Assembly: GCA_037349105.1 (NCBI GenBank)
Contig: JAYJMM010000082.1
Location: 372,001 to 436,000, forward strand
Reading direction: 5' to 3'
Length of the DNA: 64,000 nt
From: Limnomonas spitsbergensis
Taxonomy: Eukaryota; Chlorophyta; Chlorophyceae; Chlamydomonadales
The translations under genes and the position numbers were made by a program. Positions 13,001-26,100 of the stretch are shown here, piece after piece. The notes under the pieces were generated by a model that saw nothing but the letters and a program-made list of their open reading frames with translations, made no database searches and was not told the DNA's origin. The stretch's first letter is position 1. Each line of letters starts with the position of its first letter.

Positions 13001-16000
13001 GTGCACCTAGCCCTTCTACCCTGGTGCACCTAGCCCTTCTGCCCTGGTGCACGTAGCCCCTCTGCCCTGGTGCACCTAGCCCCTCTGCCCTGGTGCACCT
13101 AGCCCTTCTGCCCTGATGCACCTAGCCCTTCTGCCCTGATGCACCTAGCCCTTCTGCCCTGGTGCACCTAGCCCTTCTGCCCTGGTGCACCTAGCCCTTC
13201 TGCCCTGGTGCACCTAGCCCTTCTACTCTGGTGGACCTAGCCCTTCTGGCTTGGTGCACCCAACCCTTCTGCCCTGGTTCACCTAGCCCTTCTGCCCTGA
13301 TGCACCCAGCCCTTCTGCCCTGGTGCACCTAGCCCTTCTGCCCTGGTGCACCTAGCCCTTCTGCCCTGGTGCACCTAGCCCCTCTGCCCTGGTGCACCTA
13401 CCCCTTCTGCCCTAGTGCACCTAGCCCTTCTGCCCTGGTGCACCTAGCCCTTCTGCCCTGGTGCACCTAGCCCTTCTGCCCTGGTGCACCTAGCCCTTCT
13501 AACCTGGTGCACCTAGCCCTTCTGCCCTGGTGCACCTAGCCCCTCTGCCCTGGTGCACCTAGCCCTTCTGCCCTGGTGCACCTAGCCCTTCTGCCCTGGT
13601 GCACCTAGCCCTTCTGCCCTGTTGCTCCTAGCCCCTCTGCCCTGGTGCACCTAGCCCTTCTGCCCTGGTGCACCCAGCCCTTCTGCCCTGGTGCACCTAG
13701 CCCTTCTACTCTGGTGCACCTAGCCCTTCTGCCCTGGTGCACCCAGCCCTTCTGCCCTGGTGCACCTAGCCCTTCTGCCCTGGTGCACCTAGCCCTTCTA
13801 CCCTGGTGCACCTAGCCCTTCTGCCCTGGTGCACCTAGCCCTTCTGCCCTGGTACACCTAGTCCCCCTGTCCTGGTGCTATCCCTCCTGCCCTGTTGCAC
13901 CTAGCCCTTCTGCCCTGGTGCACCTAGCCCTTCTGCCTTGGTGCACCTAGCCCCTCTGCCCTGATGCACCTAGCCCTTCTACCCTGGTGCACCTAGCCCT
14001 TCTGCCCTGGTGCACCTAGCCCTTCTACCCTGGTGTACCTAGCTCTTCTGCCCTGGTGCACCTAGCCCTTCTGCCCTGGTGCACCTAGCCCTTCTGCCCT
14101 GGTGCACCTAGCCCTTCTGCCCTGGTGCACCTAGCCCTTCTGCCCTGATGCACCTAGCCCTTCTGCCCTGGTGCACCTAGCCCTTCTGCCCTGATGCACC
14201 TAGCCCTTCTGCCCTGGTGCACCTAGCCCTTCTGCCCTGGTGCACCTAGCCCTTCTACCCTGGTGCACCTAGCCCCTCTGCCCTGGTGCACCTAGCCCTT
14301 CTACCCTGGTGCACCTAGCCCTTCTGCCCTGGTGCACCTAGCCCTTCTGCCCTGGTGCACCTAGCCCTTCTGCCCTGGTGCACCTAGCCCTTCTGCCCTG
14401 GTGCACCTAGCCCTTCTGCCCTGGTGCACCTAGCCCTTCTACCCTGGTGCACCTAGCCCTTCTGCCCTGGTGCACCTAGCCCTTCTACTCTGGTGCACCT
14501 AGCCCTTCTGCCCTGGTGCACCCAGCCCTTCTGCCCTGGTGCACCTAGCCCTTCTGCCCTGGTGCACCTAGCCCTTCTACCCTGGTGCACCTAGCCCTTC
14601 TGCCCTGGTGCACCTAGCCCTTCTGCCCTGGTGCACCTAGCCCTTCTGCCCTGGTGCACCTAGCCCTTCTGCCCTGGTGCACCTAGCCCTTCTGCCCTGT
14701 TGCACCTAGCCCTTCTACCCTGGTGCACCTAGCCCCTCTGCCCTGGTGCACCTAGCCCTTCTGCCCTGGTGCACCTAGCCTTTCCGCCCTGGTGCACCTA
14801 GCCCTTCTGCCCTGGTGCACCTAGCCCTACTGCCCTGGTGCACCTAGCCCTTCTGCCCTGGTGCACCTAGCCCTTCCGCCCTGGTGCACCTAGCCTTTCC
14901 GCCCTGGTGCACCTAGCCCCTCTGCCCTGGTGCACCTAGCCCTTCTGCCCTCGTGCACCTAGCCTTTCCGCCCTGGTGCACCTAGCCCTTCTGCCCTGGT
15001 GCACCTAGCCCTTCTGCCCTGGTGCACCTAGCCCTTCTGCCCTGGTGCACCTAGCCCTTCTGCCCTGGTGCACCTAGCCCTTCTGCCCTGGTGCACCTAG
15101 CCCTTCTGCCCTGGTGCACTTGGCCCTTCTGCCCTGGTGCACCTAGCCCTTCTACCCTGGTGCACCTAGCCCTTCTGCCCTGGTGCACGTAGCCCCTCTG
15201 CCCTGGTGCACCTAGCCCCTCTGCCCTGGTGCACCTAGCCCTTCTGCCGTGATGCACCTAGCCCTTCTGCCCTGATGCACCTAACCCTTCTGCCCTGGTG
15301 CACCTAGCCCTTCTGCCCTGGTGCACCTAGCCCTTCTGCCCTGGTGCACCTAGCCCTTCTACTCTGGTGGACCTAGCCCTTCTGGCTTGGTGCACCCAAC
15401 CCTTCTGCCCTGGTGCACCTAGCCCTTCTGCCCTGATGCACCCAGCCCTTCTGCCCTGGTGCACCTAGCCCTTCTGCCCTGGTGCACCTAGCCCTTCTGC
15501 CCTGGTGCACCTAGCCCTTCTGCCCTGGTGCACCTAGCCCTTCTGCCCTGGTGCACCTAGCCCTTCTGCCCTGGTGCACCTAGCCCTTCTACTCTGGTGG
15601 ACCTAGCCCTTCTGGCTTGGTGCACCCAACCCTTCTGCCTTGGTGCACCTAGCCCTTCTGCCCTGATGCACCCAGCCCTTCTGCCCTGGTGCACCTAGCC
15701 CTTCTGCCCTGGTGCACCTAGCCCTTCTGCCCGGGTGCACCTAGCCCCTCTGCCCTGGTGCACCTACCCCTTCTGCCCTAGTGCACCTAGCCCTTCTGCC
15801 CTGTTGCTCCTAGCCCCTCTGCCCTGGTGCACCTAGCCCTTCTGCCCTGGTGCACCCAGCTCTTCTGCCCTGGTGCACCTAGCCCTTCTACTCTTTTGCA
15901 CCTAGCCCTTCTGCCCTGGTGCACCCAGCCCTTCTGCCCTGGTGCACCTAGCCCTTCTGCCCTGGTGCACCTAGCCCTTCTACCCTGGTGCACCTAGCCC

Positions 16001-19000
16001 TTCTGCCCTGGTGCACCTAGCCCTTCTGCCCTGGTACACCTAGTCCCCCTGTCCTGGTGCTATCCCTCCTGCCCTGTTGCACCTAGCCCTTCTGCCCTGG
16101 TGCACCTAGCCCTTCTGCCTTGGTGCACCTAGCCCCTCTGCCCTGATGCACCTAGCCCTTCTACCCTGGTGCACCTAGCCCTTCTGCCCTGGTGCACCTA
16201 GCCCTTCTACCCTGGTGTACCTAGCTCTTCTGCCCTGGTGCACCTAGCCCTTCTGCCCTGGTGCACCTAGCCCTTCTGCCCTGGTGCACCTAGCCCTTCC
16301 GCCCTGGTGCACCTAGCCCTTCTGCCCTGATGCACCTAGCCCTTCTGCCCTGGTGCACCTAGCCCTTCTGCCCTGATGCACCTAGCCCTTCTGCCCTGGT
16401 GCACCTAGCCCTTCTGCCCTGGTGCACCTAGCCCTTCTGCCCTGGTGCACCTAGCCCTTCTGCCCTGGTGCACCTAGCCCTTCTGCCCTGGTGCACCTAG
16501 CCCTTCTGCCCTGGTGCACTTGGCCCTTCTGCCCTGGTGCACCTAGCCCTTCTACCCTGGTGCACCTAGCCCTTCTGCCCTGGTGCACGTAGCCCCTCTG
16601 CCCTGGTGCACCTAGCCCCTCTGCCCTGGTGCACCTAGCCCTTCTGCCGTGATGCACCTAGCCCTTCTGCCCTGATGCACCTAACCCTTCTGCCCTGGTG
16701 CACCTAGCCCTTCTGCCCTGGTGCACCTAGCCCTTCTGCCCTGGTGCACCTAGCCCTTCTACTCTGGTGGACCTAGCCCTTCTGGCTTGGTGCACCTAGC
16801 CCTTCTGCCCTGGTGCACCTAGCCCTTCTGCCCTGGTGCACCTAGCCCTTCCGCCCTGGTGCACCTAGCCTTTCCGCCCTGGTGCACCTAGCCCCTCTGC
16901 CCTGGTGCACCTAGCCCTTCTGCCCTCGTGCACCTAGCCTTTCCGCCCTGGTGCACCTAGCCCTTCTGCCCTGGTGCACCTAGCCCTTCTGCCCTGGTGC
17001 ACCTAGCCCTTCTGCCCTGGTGCACCTAGCCCTTCTGCCCTGGTGCACCTAGCCCTTCTGCCCTGGTGCACCTAGCCCTTCTGCCCTGGTGCACTTGGCC
17101 CTTCTGCCCTGGTGCACCTAGCCCTTCTACCCTGGTGCACCTAGCCCTTCTGCCCTGGTGCACGTAGCCCCTCTGCCCTGGTGCACCTAGCCCCTCTGCC
17201 CTGGTGCACCTAGCCCTTCTGCCCTGATGCACCTAGCCCTTCTGCCCTGATGCACCTAGCCCTTCTGCCCTGGTGCACCTAGCCCTTCTGCCCTGGTGCA
17301 CCTAGCCCTTCTGCCCTGGTGCACCTAGCCCTTCTACTCTGGTGGACCTAGCCCTTCTGGCTTGGTGCACCCAACCCTTCTGCCCTGGTTCACCTAGCCC
17401 TTCTGCCCTGATGCACCCAGCCCTTCTGCCCTGGTGCACCTAGCCCTTCTGCCCTGGTGCACCTAGCCCTTCTGCCCTGGTGCACCTAGCCCCTCTGCCC
17501 TGGTGCACCTACCCCTTCTGCCCTAGTGCACCTAGCCCTTCTGCCCTGGTGCACCTAGCCCTTCTGCCCTGGTGCACCTAGCCCTTCTGCCCTGGTGCAC
17601 CTAGCCCTTCTAACCTGGTGCACCTAGCCCTTCTGCCCTGGTGCACCTAGCCCCTCTGCCCTGGTGCACCTAGCCCTTCTGCCCTGGTGCACCTAGCCCT
17701 TCTGCCCTGGTGCACCTAGCCCTTCTGCCCTGTTGCTCCTAGCCCCTCTGCCCTGGTGCACCTAGCCCTTCTGCCCTGGTGCACCCAGCCCTTCTGCCCT
17801 GGTGCACCTAGCCCTTCTACTCTGGTGCACCTAGCCCTTCTGCCCTGGTGCACCCAGCCCTTCTGCCCTGGTGCACCTAGCCCTTCTGCCCTGGTGCACC
17901 TAGCCCTTCTACCCTGGTGCACCTAGCCCTTCTGCCCTGGTGCACCTAGCCCTTCTGCCCTGGTACACCTAGTCCCCCTGTCCTGGTGCTATCCCTCCTG
18001 CCCTGTTGCACCTAGCCCTTCTGCCCTGGTGCACCTAGCCCTTCTGCCTTGGTGCACCTAGCCCCTCTGCCCTGATGCACCTAGCCCTTCTACCCTGGTG
18101 CACCTAGCCCTTCTGCCCTGGTGCACCTAGCCCTTCTACCCTGGTGTACCTAGCTCTTCTGCCCTGGTGCACCTAGCCCTTCTGCCCTGGTGCACCTAGC
18201 CCTTCTGCCCTGGTGCACCTAGCCCTTCTGCCCTGGTGCACCTAGCCCTTCTGCCCTGATGCACCTAGCCCTTCTGCCCTGGTGCACCTAGCCCTTCTGC
18301 CCTGATGCACCTAGCCCTTCTGCCCTGGTGCACCTAGCCCTTCTGCCCTGGTGCACCTAGCCCTTCTACCCTGGTGCACCTAGCCCCTCTGCCCTGGTGC
18401 ACCTAGCCCTTCTACCCTGGTGCACCTAGCCCTTCTGCCCTGGTGCACCTAGCCCTTCTGCCCTGGTGCACCTAGCCCTTCTGCCCTGGTGCACCTAGCC
18501 CTTCTGCCCTGGTGCACCTAGCCCTTCTGCCCTGGTGCACCTAGCCCTTCTACCCTGGTGCACCTAGCCCTTCTGCCCTGGTGCACCTAGCCCTTCTACT
18601 CTGGTGCACCTAGCCCTTCTGCCCTGGTGCACCCAGCCCTTCTGCCCTGGTGCACCTAGCCCTTCTGCCCTGGTGCACCTAGCCCTTCTACCCTGGTGCA
18701 CCTAGCCCTTCTGCCCTGGTGCACCTAGCCCTTCTGCCCTGGTGCACCTAGCCCTTCTGCCCTGGTGCACCTAGCCCTTCTGCCCTGGTGCACCTAGCCC
18801 TTCTGCCCTGTTGCACCTAGCCCTTCTACCCTGGTGCACCTAGCCCCTCTGCCCTGGTGCACCTAGCCCTTCTGCCCTGGTGCACCTAGCCTTTCCGCCC
18901 TGGTGCACCTAGCCCTTCTGCCCTGGTGCACCTAGCCCTACTGCCCTGGTGCACCTAGCCCTTCTGCCCTGGTGCACCTAGCCCTTCCGCCCTGGTGCAC

Positions 19001-22000
19001 CTAGCCTTTCCGCCCTGGTGCACCTAGCCCCTCTGCCCTGGTGCACCTAGCCCTTCTGCCCTCGTGCACCTAGCCTTTCCGCCCTGGTGCACCTAGCCCT
19101 TCTGCCCTGGTGCACCTAGCCCTTCTGCCCTGGTGCACCTAGCCCTTCTGCCCTGGTGCACCTAGCCCTTCTGCCCTGGTGCACCTAGCCCTTCTGCCCT
19201 GGTGCACCTAGCCCTTCTGCCCTGGTGCACTTGGCCCTTCTGCCCTGGTGCACCTAGCCCTTCTACCCTGGTGCACCTAGCCCTTCTGCCCTGGTGCACG
19301 TAGCCCCTCTGCCCTGGTGCACCTAGCCCCTCTGCCCTGGTGCACCTAGCCCTTCTGCCGTGATGCACCTAGCCCTTCTGCCCTGATGCACCTAACCCTT
19401 CTGCCCTGGTGCACCTAGCCCTTCTGCCCTGGTGCACCTAGCCCTTCTGCCCTGGTGCACCTAGCCCTTCTACTCTGGTGGACCTAGCCCTTCTGGCTTG
19501 GTGCACCCAACCCTTCTGCCCTGGTGCACCTAGCCCTTCTGCCCTGATGCACCCAGCCCTTCTGCCCTGGTGCACCTAGCCCTTCTGCCCTGGTGCACCT
19601 AGCCCTTCTGCCCTGGTGCACCTAGCCCCTCTGCCCTGGTGCACCTACCCCTTCTGCCCTAGTGCACCTAGCCCTTCTGCCCTGTTGCTCCTAGCCCCTC
19701 TGCCCTGGTGCACCTAGCCCTTCTGCCCTGGTGCACCCAGCTCTTCTGCCCTGGTGCACCTAGCCCTTCTACTCTGGTGCACCTAGCCCTTCTGCCCTGG
19801 TGCACCCAGCCCTTCTGCCCTGGTGCACCTAGCCCTTCTGCCCTGGTGCACCTAGCCCTTCTACCCTGGTGCACCTAGCCCTTCTGCCCTGGTGCACCTA
19901 GCCCTTCTGCCCTGGTACACCTAGTCCCCCTGTCCTGGTGCTATCCCTCCTGCCCTGTTGCACCTAGCCCTTCTGCCCTGGTGCACCTAGCCCTTCTGCC
20001 TTGGTGCACCTAGCCCCTCTGCCCTGATGCACCTAGCCCTTCTACCCTGGTGCACCTAGCCCTTCTGCCCTGGTGCACCTAGCCCTTCTACCCTGGTGTA
20101 CCTAGCTCTTCTGCCCTGGTGCAACTAGCCCCTCTGCCCTGGTGCACCTAGCCCTTCTGCCCTGGTGCACCTAGCCCTTCCGCCCTGGTGCACCTAGCCC
20201 TTCTGCCCTGATGCACCTAGCCCTTCTGCCCTGGTGCACCTAGCCCTTCTGCCCTGATGCACCTAGCCCTTCTGCCCTGGTGCACCTAGCCCTTCTGCCC
20301 TGGTGCACCTAGCCCTTCTACCCTGGTGCACCTAGCCCCTCTGCCCTGGTGCACCTAGCCCTTCTACCCTGGTGCACCTAGCCCTTCTGCCCTGGTGCAC
20401 CTAGCCCTTCTGCCCTGGTGCACCTAGCCCTTCTGCCCTGGTGCACCTAGCCCTTCTGCCCTGGTGCACCTAGCCCTTCTGCCCTGGTACACCTAGTCCC
20501 CCTTTCCTGGTGCTATCCCTCCTGCCCTGTTGCACCTAGCCCTTCTGCCCTGGTGCACCTAGCCCTTCTGCCCTCGTGCACCTAGCCTTTCCGCCCTGGT
20601 GCACCTAGCCCTTCTGCCCTGGTGCACCTAGCCCTTCTGCCCTGGTGCACCTAGCCCTTCTGCCCTGGTGCACCTAGCCCTTCTGCCCTGGTGCACCTAG
20701 CCCTTCTGCCCTGGTGCACCTAGCCCTTCTGCCCTGGTGCACTTGGCCCTTCTGCCCTGGTGCACCTAGCCCTTCTACCCTGGTGCACCTAGCCCTTCTG
20801 CCCTGGTGCACGTAGCCCCTCTGCCCTAGTGCACCTAGCCCCTCTGCCCTGGTGCACCTAGCCCTTCTGCCCTGATGCACCTAGCCCTTCTGCCCTGATG
20901 CACCTAGCCCTTCTGCCCTGGTGCACCTAGCCCTTCTGCCCTGGTGCACCTAGCCCTTCTGCCCTGGTGCACTTAGCCCTTCTACTCTGGTGGACCTAGC
21001 CCTTCTGGCTTGGTGCACCCAGCCCTTCTGCCCTGGTGCACCTAGCCCTTCTGCCCTGATGCACCCAGCCCTTCTGCCCTGGTGCACCTAGCCCTTCTGC
21101 CCTGGTGCACCTAGCCCTTCTGCCCTGGTGCACCTAGCCCCTCTGCCCTGGTGCACCTACCCCTTCTGCCCTGGTGCACCTAGCCCTTCTGCCCTGGTGC
21201 ACCTAGCCCTTCTGCCCTGGTGCACCTAGCCCTTCTGCCCTGGTGCACCTAGCCCTTCTAACCTGGTGCACCTAGCCCTTCTGCCCTGGTGCACCTAGCC
21301 CCTCTGCCCTGGTGCACCTAGCCCTTCTGCCCTGGTGCACCTAGCCCTTCTGCCCTGGTGCACCTAGCCCTTCTGCCCTGTTGCTCCTAGCCCCTCTGCC
21401 CTGGTGCACCTAGCCCTTCTGCCCTGGTGCACCCAGCCCTTCTGCCCTGGTGCACCTAGCCCTTCTACTCTGGTGCACCTAGCCCTTCTGCCCTGGTGCA
21501 CCCAGCCCTTCTGCCCTGGTGCACCTAGCCCTTCTGCCCTGGTGCACCTAGCCCTTCTACCCTGGTGCACCTAGCCCTTCTGCCCTGGTGCACCTAGCCC
21601 TTCTGCCCTGGTACACCTAGTCCCCCTGTCCTGGTGCTATCCCTCCTGCCCTGTTGCACCTAGCCCTTCTGCCCTGGTGCACCTAGCCCTTCTGCCTTGG
21701 TGCACCTAGCCCCTCTGCCCTGATGCACCTAGCCCTTCTACCCTGGTGCACCTAGCCCTTCTGCCCTGGTGCACCTAGCCCTTCTACCCTGGTGTACCTA
21801 GCTCTTCTGCCCTGGTGCACCTAGCCCTTCTGCCCTGGTGCACCTAGCCCTTCTGCCCTGGTGCACCTAGCCCTTCTGCCCTGGTGCACCTAGCCCTTCT
21901 GCCCTGATGCACCTAGCCCTTCTGCCCTGGTGCACCTAGCCCTTCTGCCCTGATGCACCTAGCCCTTCTGCCCTGGTGCACCTAGCCCTTCTGCCCTGGT

Positions 22001-25000
22001 GCACCTAGCCCTTCTACCCTGGTGCACCTAGCCCCTCTGCCCTGGTGCACCTAGCCCTTCTACCCTGGTGCACCTAGCCCTTCTGCCCTGGTGCACCTAG
22101 CCCTTCTGCCCTGGTGCACCTAGCCCTTCTGCCCTGGTGCACCTAGCCCTTCTGCCCTGGTGCACCTAGCCCTTCTGCCCTGGTGCACCTAGCCCTTCTA
22201 CCCTGGTGCACCTAGCCCTTCTGCCCTGGTGCACCTAGCCCTTCTACTCTGGTGCACCTAGCCCTTCTGCCCTGGTGCACCCAGCCCTTCTGCCCTGGTG
22301 CACCTAGCCCTTCTGCCCTGGTGCACCTAGCCCTTCTACCCTGGTGCACCTAGCCCTTCTGCCCTGGTGCACCTAGCCCTTCTGCCCTGGTGCACCTAGC
22401 CCTTCTGCCCTGGTGCACCTAGCCCTTCTGCCCTGGTGCACCTAGCCCTTCTGCCCTGGTGCACCTAGCCCTTCTACCCTGGTGCACCTAGCCCCTCTGC
22501 CCTGGTGCACCTAGCCCTTCTGCCCTGGTGCACCTAGCCTTTCCGCCCTGGTGCACCTAGCCCTTCTGCCCTGGTGCACCTAGCCCTACTGCCCTGGTGC
22601 ACCTAGCCCTTCTGCCCTGGTGCACCTAGCCCTTCCGCCCTGGTGCACCTAGCCTTTCCGCCCTGGTGCACCTAGCCCCTCTGCCCTGGTGCACCTAGCC
22701 CTTCTGCCCTCGTGCACCTAGCCTTTCCGCCCTGGTGCACCTAGCCCTTCTGCCCTGGTGCACCTAGCCCTTCTGCCCTGGTGCACCTAGCCCTTCTGCC
22801 CTGGTGCACCTAGCCCTTCTGCCCTGGTGCACCTAGCCCTTCTGCCCTGGTGCACCTAGCCCTTCTGCCCTGGTGCACTTGGCCCTTCTGCCCTGGTGCA
22901 CCTAGCCCTTCTACCCTGGTGCACCTAGCCCTTCTGCCCTGGTGCACGTAGCCCCTCTGCCCTGGTGCACCTAGCCCCTCTGCCCTGGTGCACCTAGCCC
23001 TTCTGCCGTGATGCACCTAGCCCTTCTGCCCTGATGCACCTAACCCTTCTGCCCTGGTGCACCTAGCCCTTCTGCCCTGGTGCACCTAGCCCTTCTGCCC
23101 TGGTGCACCTAGCCCTTCTACTCTGGTGGACCTAGCCCTTCTGGCTTGGTGCACCCAACCCTTCTGCCCTGGTGCACCTAGCCCTTCTGCCCTGATGCAC
23201 CCAGCCCTTCTGCCCTGGTGCACCTAGCCCTTCTGCCCTGGTGCACCTAGCCCTTCTGCCCTGGTGCACCTAGCCCCTCTGCCCTGGTGCACCTACCCCT
23301 TCTGCCCTAGTGCACCTAGCCCTTCTGCCCTGTTGCTCCTAGCCCCTCTGCCCTGGTGCACCTAGCCCTTCTGCCCTGGTGCACCCAGCTCTTCTGCCCT
23401 GGTGCACCTAGCCCTTCTACTCTGGTGCACCTAGCCCTTCTGCCCTGGTGCACCCAGCCCTTCTGCCCTGGTGCACCTAGCCCTTCTGCCCTGGTGCACC
23501 TAGCCCTTCTACCCTGGTGCACCTAGCCCTTCTGCCCTGGTGCACCTAGCCCTTCTGCCCTGGTACACCTAGTCCCCCTGTCCTGGTGCTATCCCTCCTG
23601 CCCTGTTGCACCTAGCCCTTCTGCCCTGGTGCACCTAGCCCTTCTGCCTTGGTGCACCTAGCCCCTCTGCCCTGATGCACCTAGCCCTTCTACCCTGGTG
23701 CACCTAGCCCTTCTGCCCTGGTGCACCTAGCCCTTCTACCCTGGTGTACCTAGCTCTTCTGCCCTGGTGCAACTAGCCCCTCTGCCCTGGTGCACCTAGC
23801 CCTTCTGCCCTGGTGCACCTAGCCCTTCCGCCCTGGTGCACCTAGCCCTTCTGCCCTGATGCACCTAGCCCTTCTGCCCTGGTGCACCTAGCCCTTCTGC
23901 CCTGATGCACCTAGCCCTTCTGCCCTGGTGCACCTAGCCCTTCTGCCCTGGTGCACCTAGCCCTTCTACCCTGGTGCACCTAGCCCCTCTGCCCTGGTGC
24001 ACCTAGCCCTTCTACCCTGGTGCACCTAGCCCTTCTGCCCTGGTGCACCTAGCCCTTCTGCCCTGGTGCACCTAGCCCTTCTGCCCTGGTGCACCTAGCC
24101 CTTCTGCCCTGGTGCACCTAGCCCTTCTGCCCTGGTACACCTAGTCCCCCTGTCCTGGTGCTATCCCTCCTGCCCTGTTGCACCTAGCCCTTCTGCCCTG
24201 GTGCACCTAGCCCTTCTGCCTTGGTGCACCTAGCTCCTCTGCCCTGATGCACCTAGCCCTTCTACCCTGGTGCACCTAGCCCTTCTGCCCTGGTGCACCT
24301 AGCCCTTCTACCCTGGTGTACCTAGCTCTTCTGCCCTGGTGCACCTAGCCCTTCTGCCCTGGTGCACCTAGCCCTTCTGCCCTGGTGCACCTAGCCCTTC
24401 TGCCCTGGTGCACCTAGCCCTTCTGCCCTGATGCACCTAGCCCTTCTGCCCTGGTGCACCTAGCCCTTCTGCCCTGATGCACCTAGCCCTTCTGCCCTGG
24501 TGCACCTAGCCCTTCTGCCCTGGTGCACCTAGCCCTTCTACCCTGGTGCACCTAGCCCCTCTGCCCTGGTGCACCTAGCCCTTCTACCCTGGTGCACCTA
24601 GCCCTTCTGCCCTGGTGCACCTAGCCCTTCTGCCCTGGTGCACCTAGCCCTTCTGCCCTGGTGCACCTAGCCCTTCTGCCCTGGTGCACCTAGCCCTTCT
24701 GCCCTGGTGCACCTAGCCCTTCTACCCTGGTGCACCTAGCCCTTCTGCCCTGGTGCACCTAGCCCTTCTACTCTGGTGCACCTAGCCCTTCTGCCCTGGT
24801 GCACCCAGCCCTTCTGCCCTGGTGCACCTAGCCCTTCTGCCCTGGTGCACCTAGCCCTTCTACCCTGGTGCACCTAGCCCTTCTGCCCTGGTGCACCTAG
24901 CCCTTCTGCCCTGGTGCACCTAGCCCTTCTGCCCTGGTGCACCTAGCCCTTCTGCCCTGGTGCACCTAGCCCTTCTGCCCTGGTGCACCTAGCCCTTCTA

Positions 25001-26100
25001 CCCTGGTGCACCTAGCCCCTCTGCCCTGGTGCACCTAGCCCTTCTGCCCTGGTGCACCTAGCCTTTCCGCCCTGGTGCACCTAGCCCTTCTGCCCTGGTG
25101 CACCTAGCCCTACTGCCCTGGTGCACCTAGCCCTTCTGCCCTGGTGCACCTAGCCCTTCCGCCCTGGTGCACCTAGCCTTTCCGCCCTGGTGCACCTAGC
25201 CCCTCTGCCCTGGTGCACCTAGCCCTTCTGCCCTCGTGCACCTAGCCTTTCCGCCCTGGTGCACCTAGCCCTTCTGCCCTGGTGCACCTAGCCCTTCTGC
25301 CCTGGTGCACCTAGCCCTTCTGCCCTGGTGCACCTAGCCCTTCTGCCCTGGTGCACCTAGCCCTTCTGCCCTGGTGCACCTAGCCCTTCTGCCCTGGTGC
25401 ACTTGGCCCTTCTGCCCTGGTGCACCTAGCCCTTCTACCCTGGTGCACCTAGCCCTTCTGCCCTGGTGCACGTAGCCCCTCTGCCCTGGTGCACCTAGCC
25501 CCTCTGCCCTGGTGCACCTAGCCCTTCTGCCGTGATGCACCTAGCCCTTCTGCCCTGATGCACCTAACCCTTCTGCCCTGGTGCACCTAGCCCTTCTGCC
25601 CTGGTGCACCTAGCCCTTCTGCCCTGGTGCACCTAGCCCTTCTACTCTGGTGGACCTAGCCCTTCTGGCTTGGTGCACCCAACCCTTCTGCCCTGGTGCA
25701 CCTAGCCCTTCTGCCCTGATGCACCCAGCCCTTCTGCCCTGGTGCACCTAGCCCTTCTGCCCTGGTGCACCTAGCCCTTCTGCCCTGGTGCACCTAGCCC
25801 CTCTGCCCTGGTGCACCTACCCCTTCTGCCCTAGTGCACCTAGCCCTTCTGCCCTGTTGCTCCTAGCCCCTCTGCCCTGGTGCACCTAGCCCTTCTGCCC
25901 TGGTGCACCCAGCTCTTCTGCCCTGGTGCACCTAGCCCTTCTACTCTGGTGCACCTAGCCCTTCTGCCCTGGTGCACCCAGCCCTTCTGCCCTGGTGCAC
26001 CTAGCCCTTCTGCCCTGGTGCACCTAGCCCTTCTACCCTGGTGCACCTAGCCCTTCTGCCCTGGTGCACCTAGCCCTTCTGCCCTGGTACACCTAGTCCC
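3724..26100. repeat. Higher-order repeat: recurrent 2136-bp module
   Basis: Three diagnostic unit variants keep a fixed spacing (690 bp, then 1446 bp) in five modules with anchors at 3724, 9034, 12915, 17026 and 20674; each ends at a unit carrying GCCGTGATGCAC (5860, 11170, 15051, 19162, 22810). The modules are separated by variable blocks of about 1.5 to 3.2 kb, so the larger period ranges from 3648 to 5310 bp. This is nested higher-order structure like that of centromeric or large variable tandem arrays. Confidence 0.8.

Noticed and set aside
1726..26046. Many 68-codon minus-strand frames inside the 23-bp array
   Set aside because: They begin at GTG, repeat every 23 residues because 3 x 23 bp is 23 codons, and exist only where a variant unit removes the periodic TAG. 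They are repeat artefacts, not genes.
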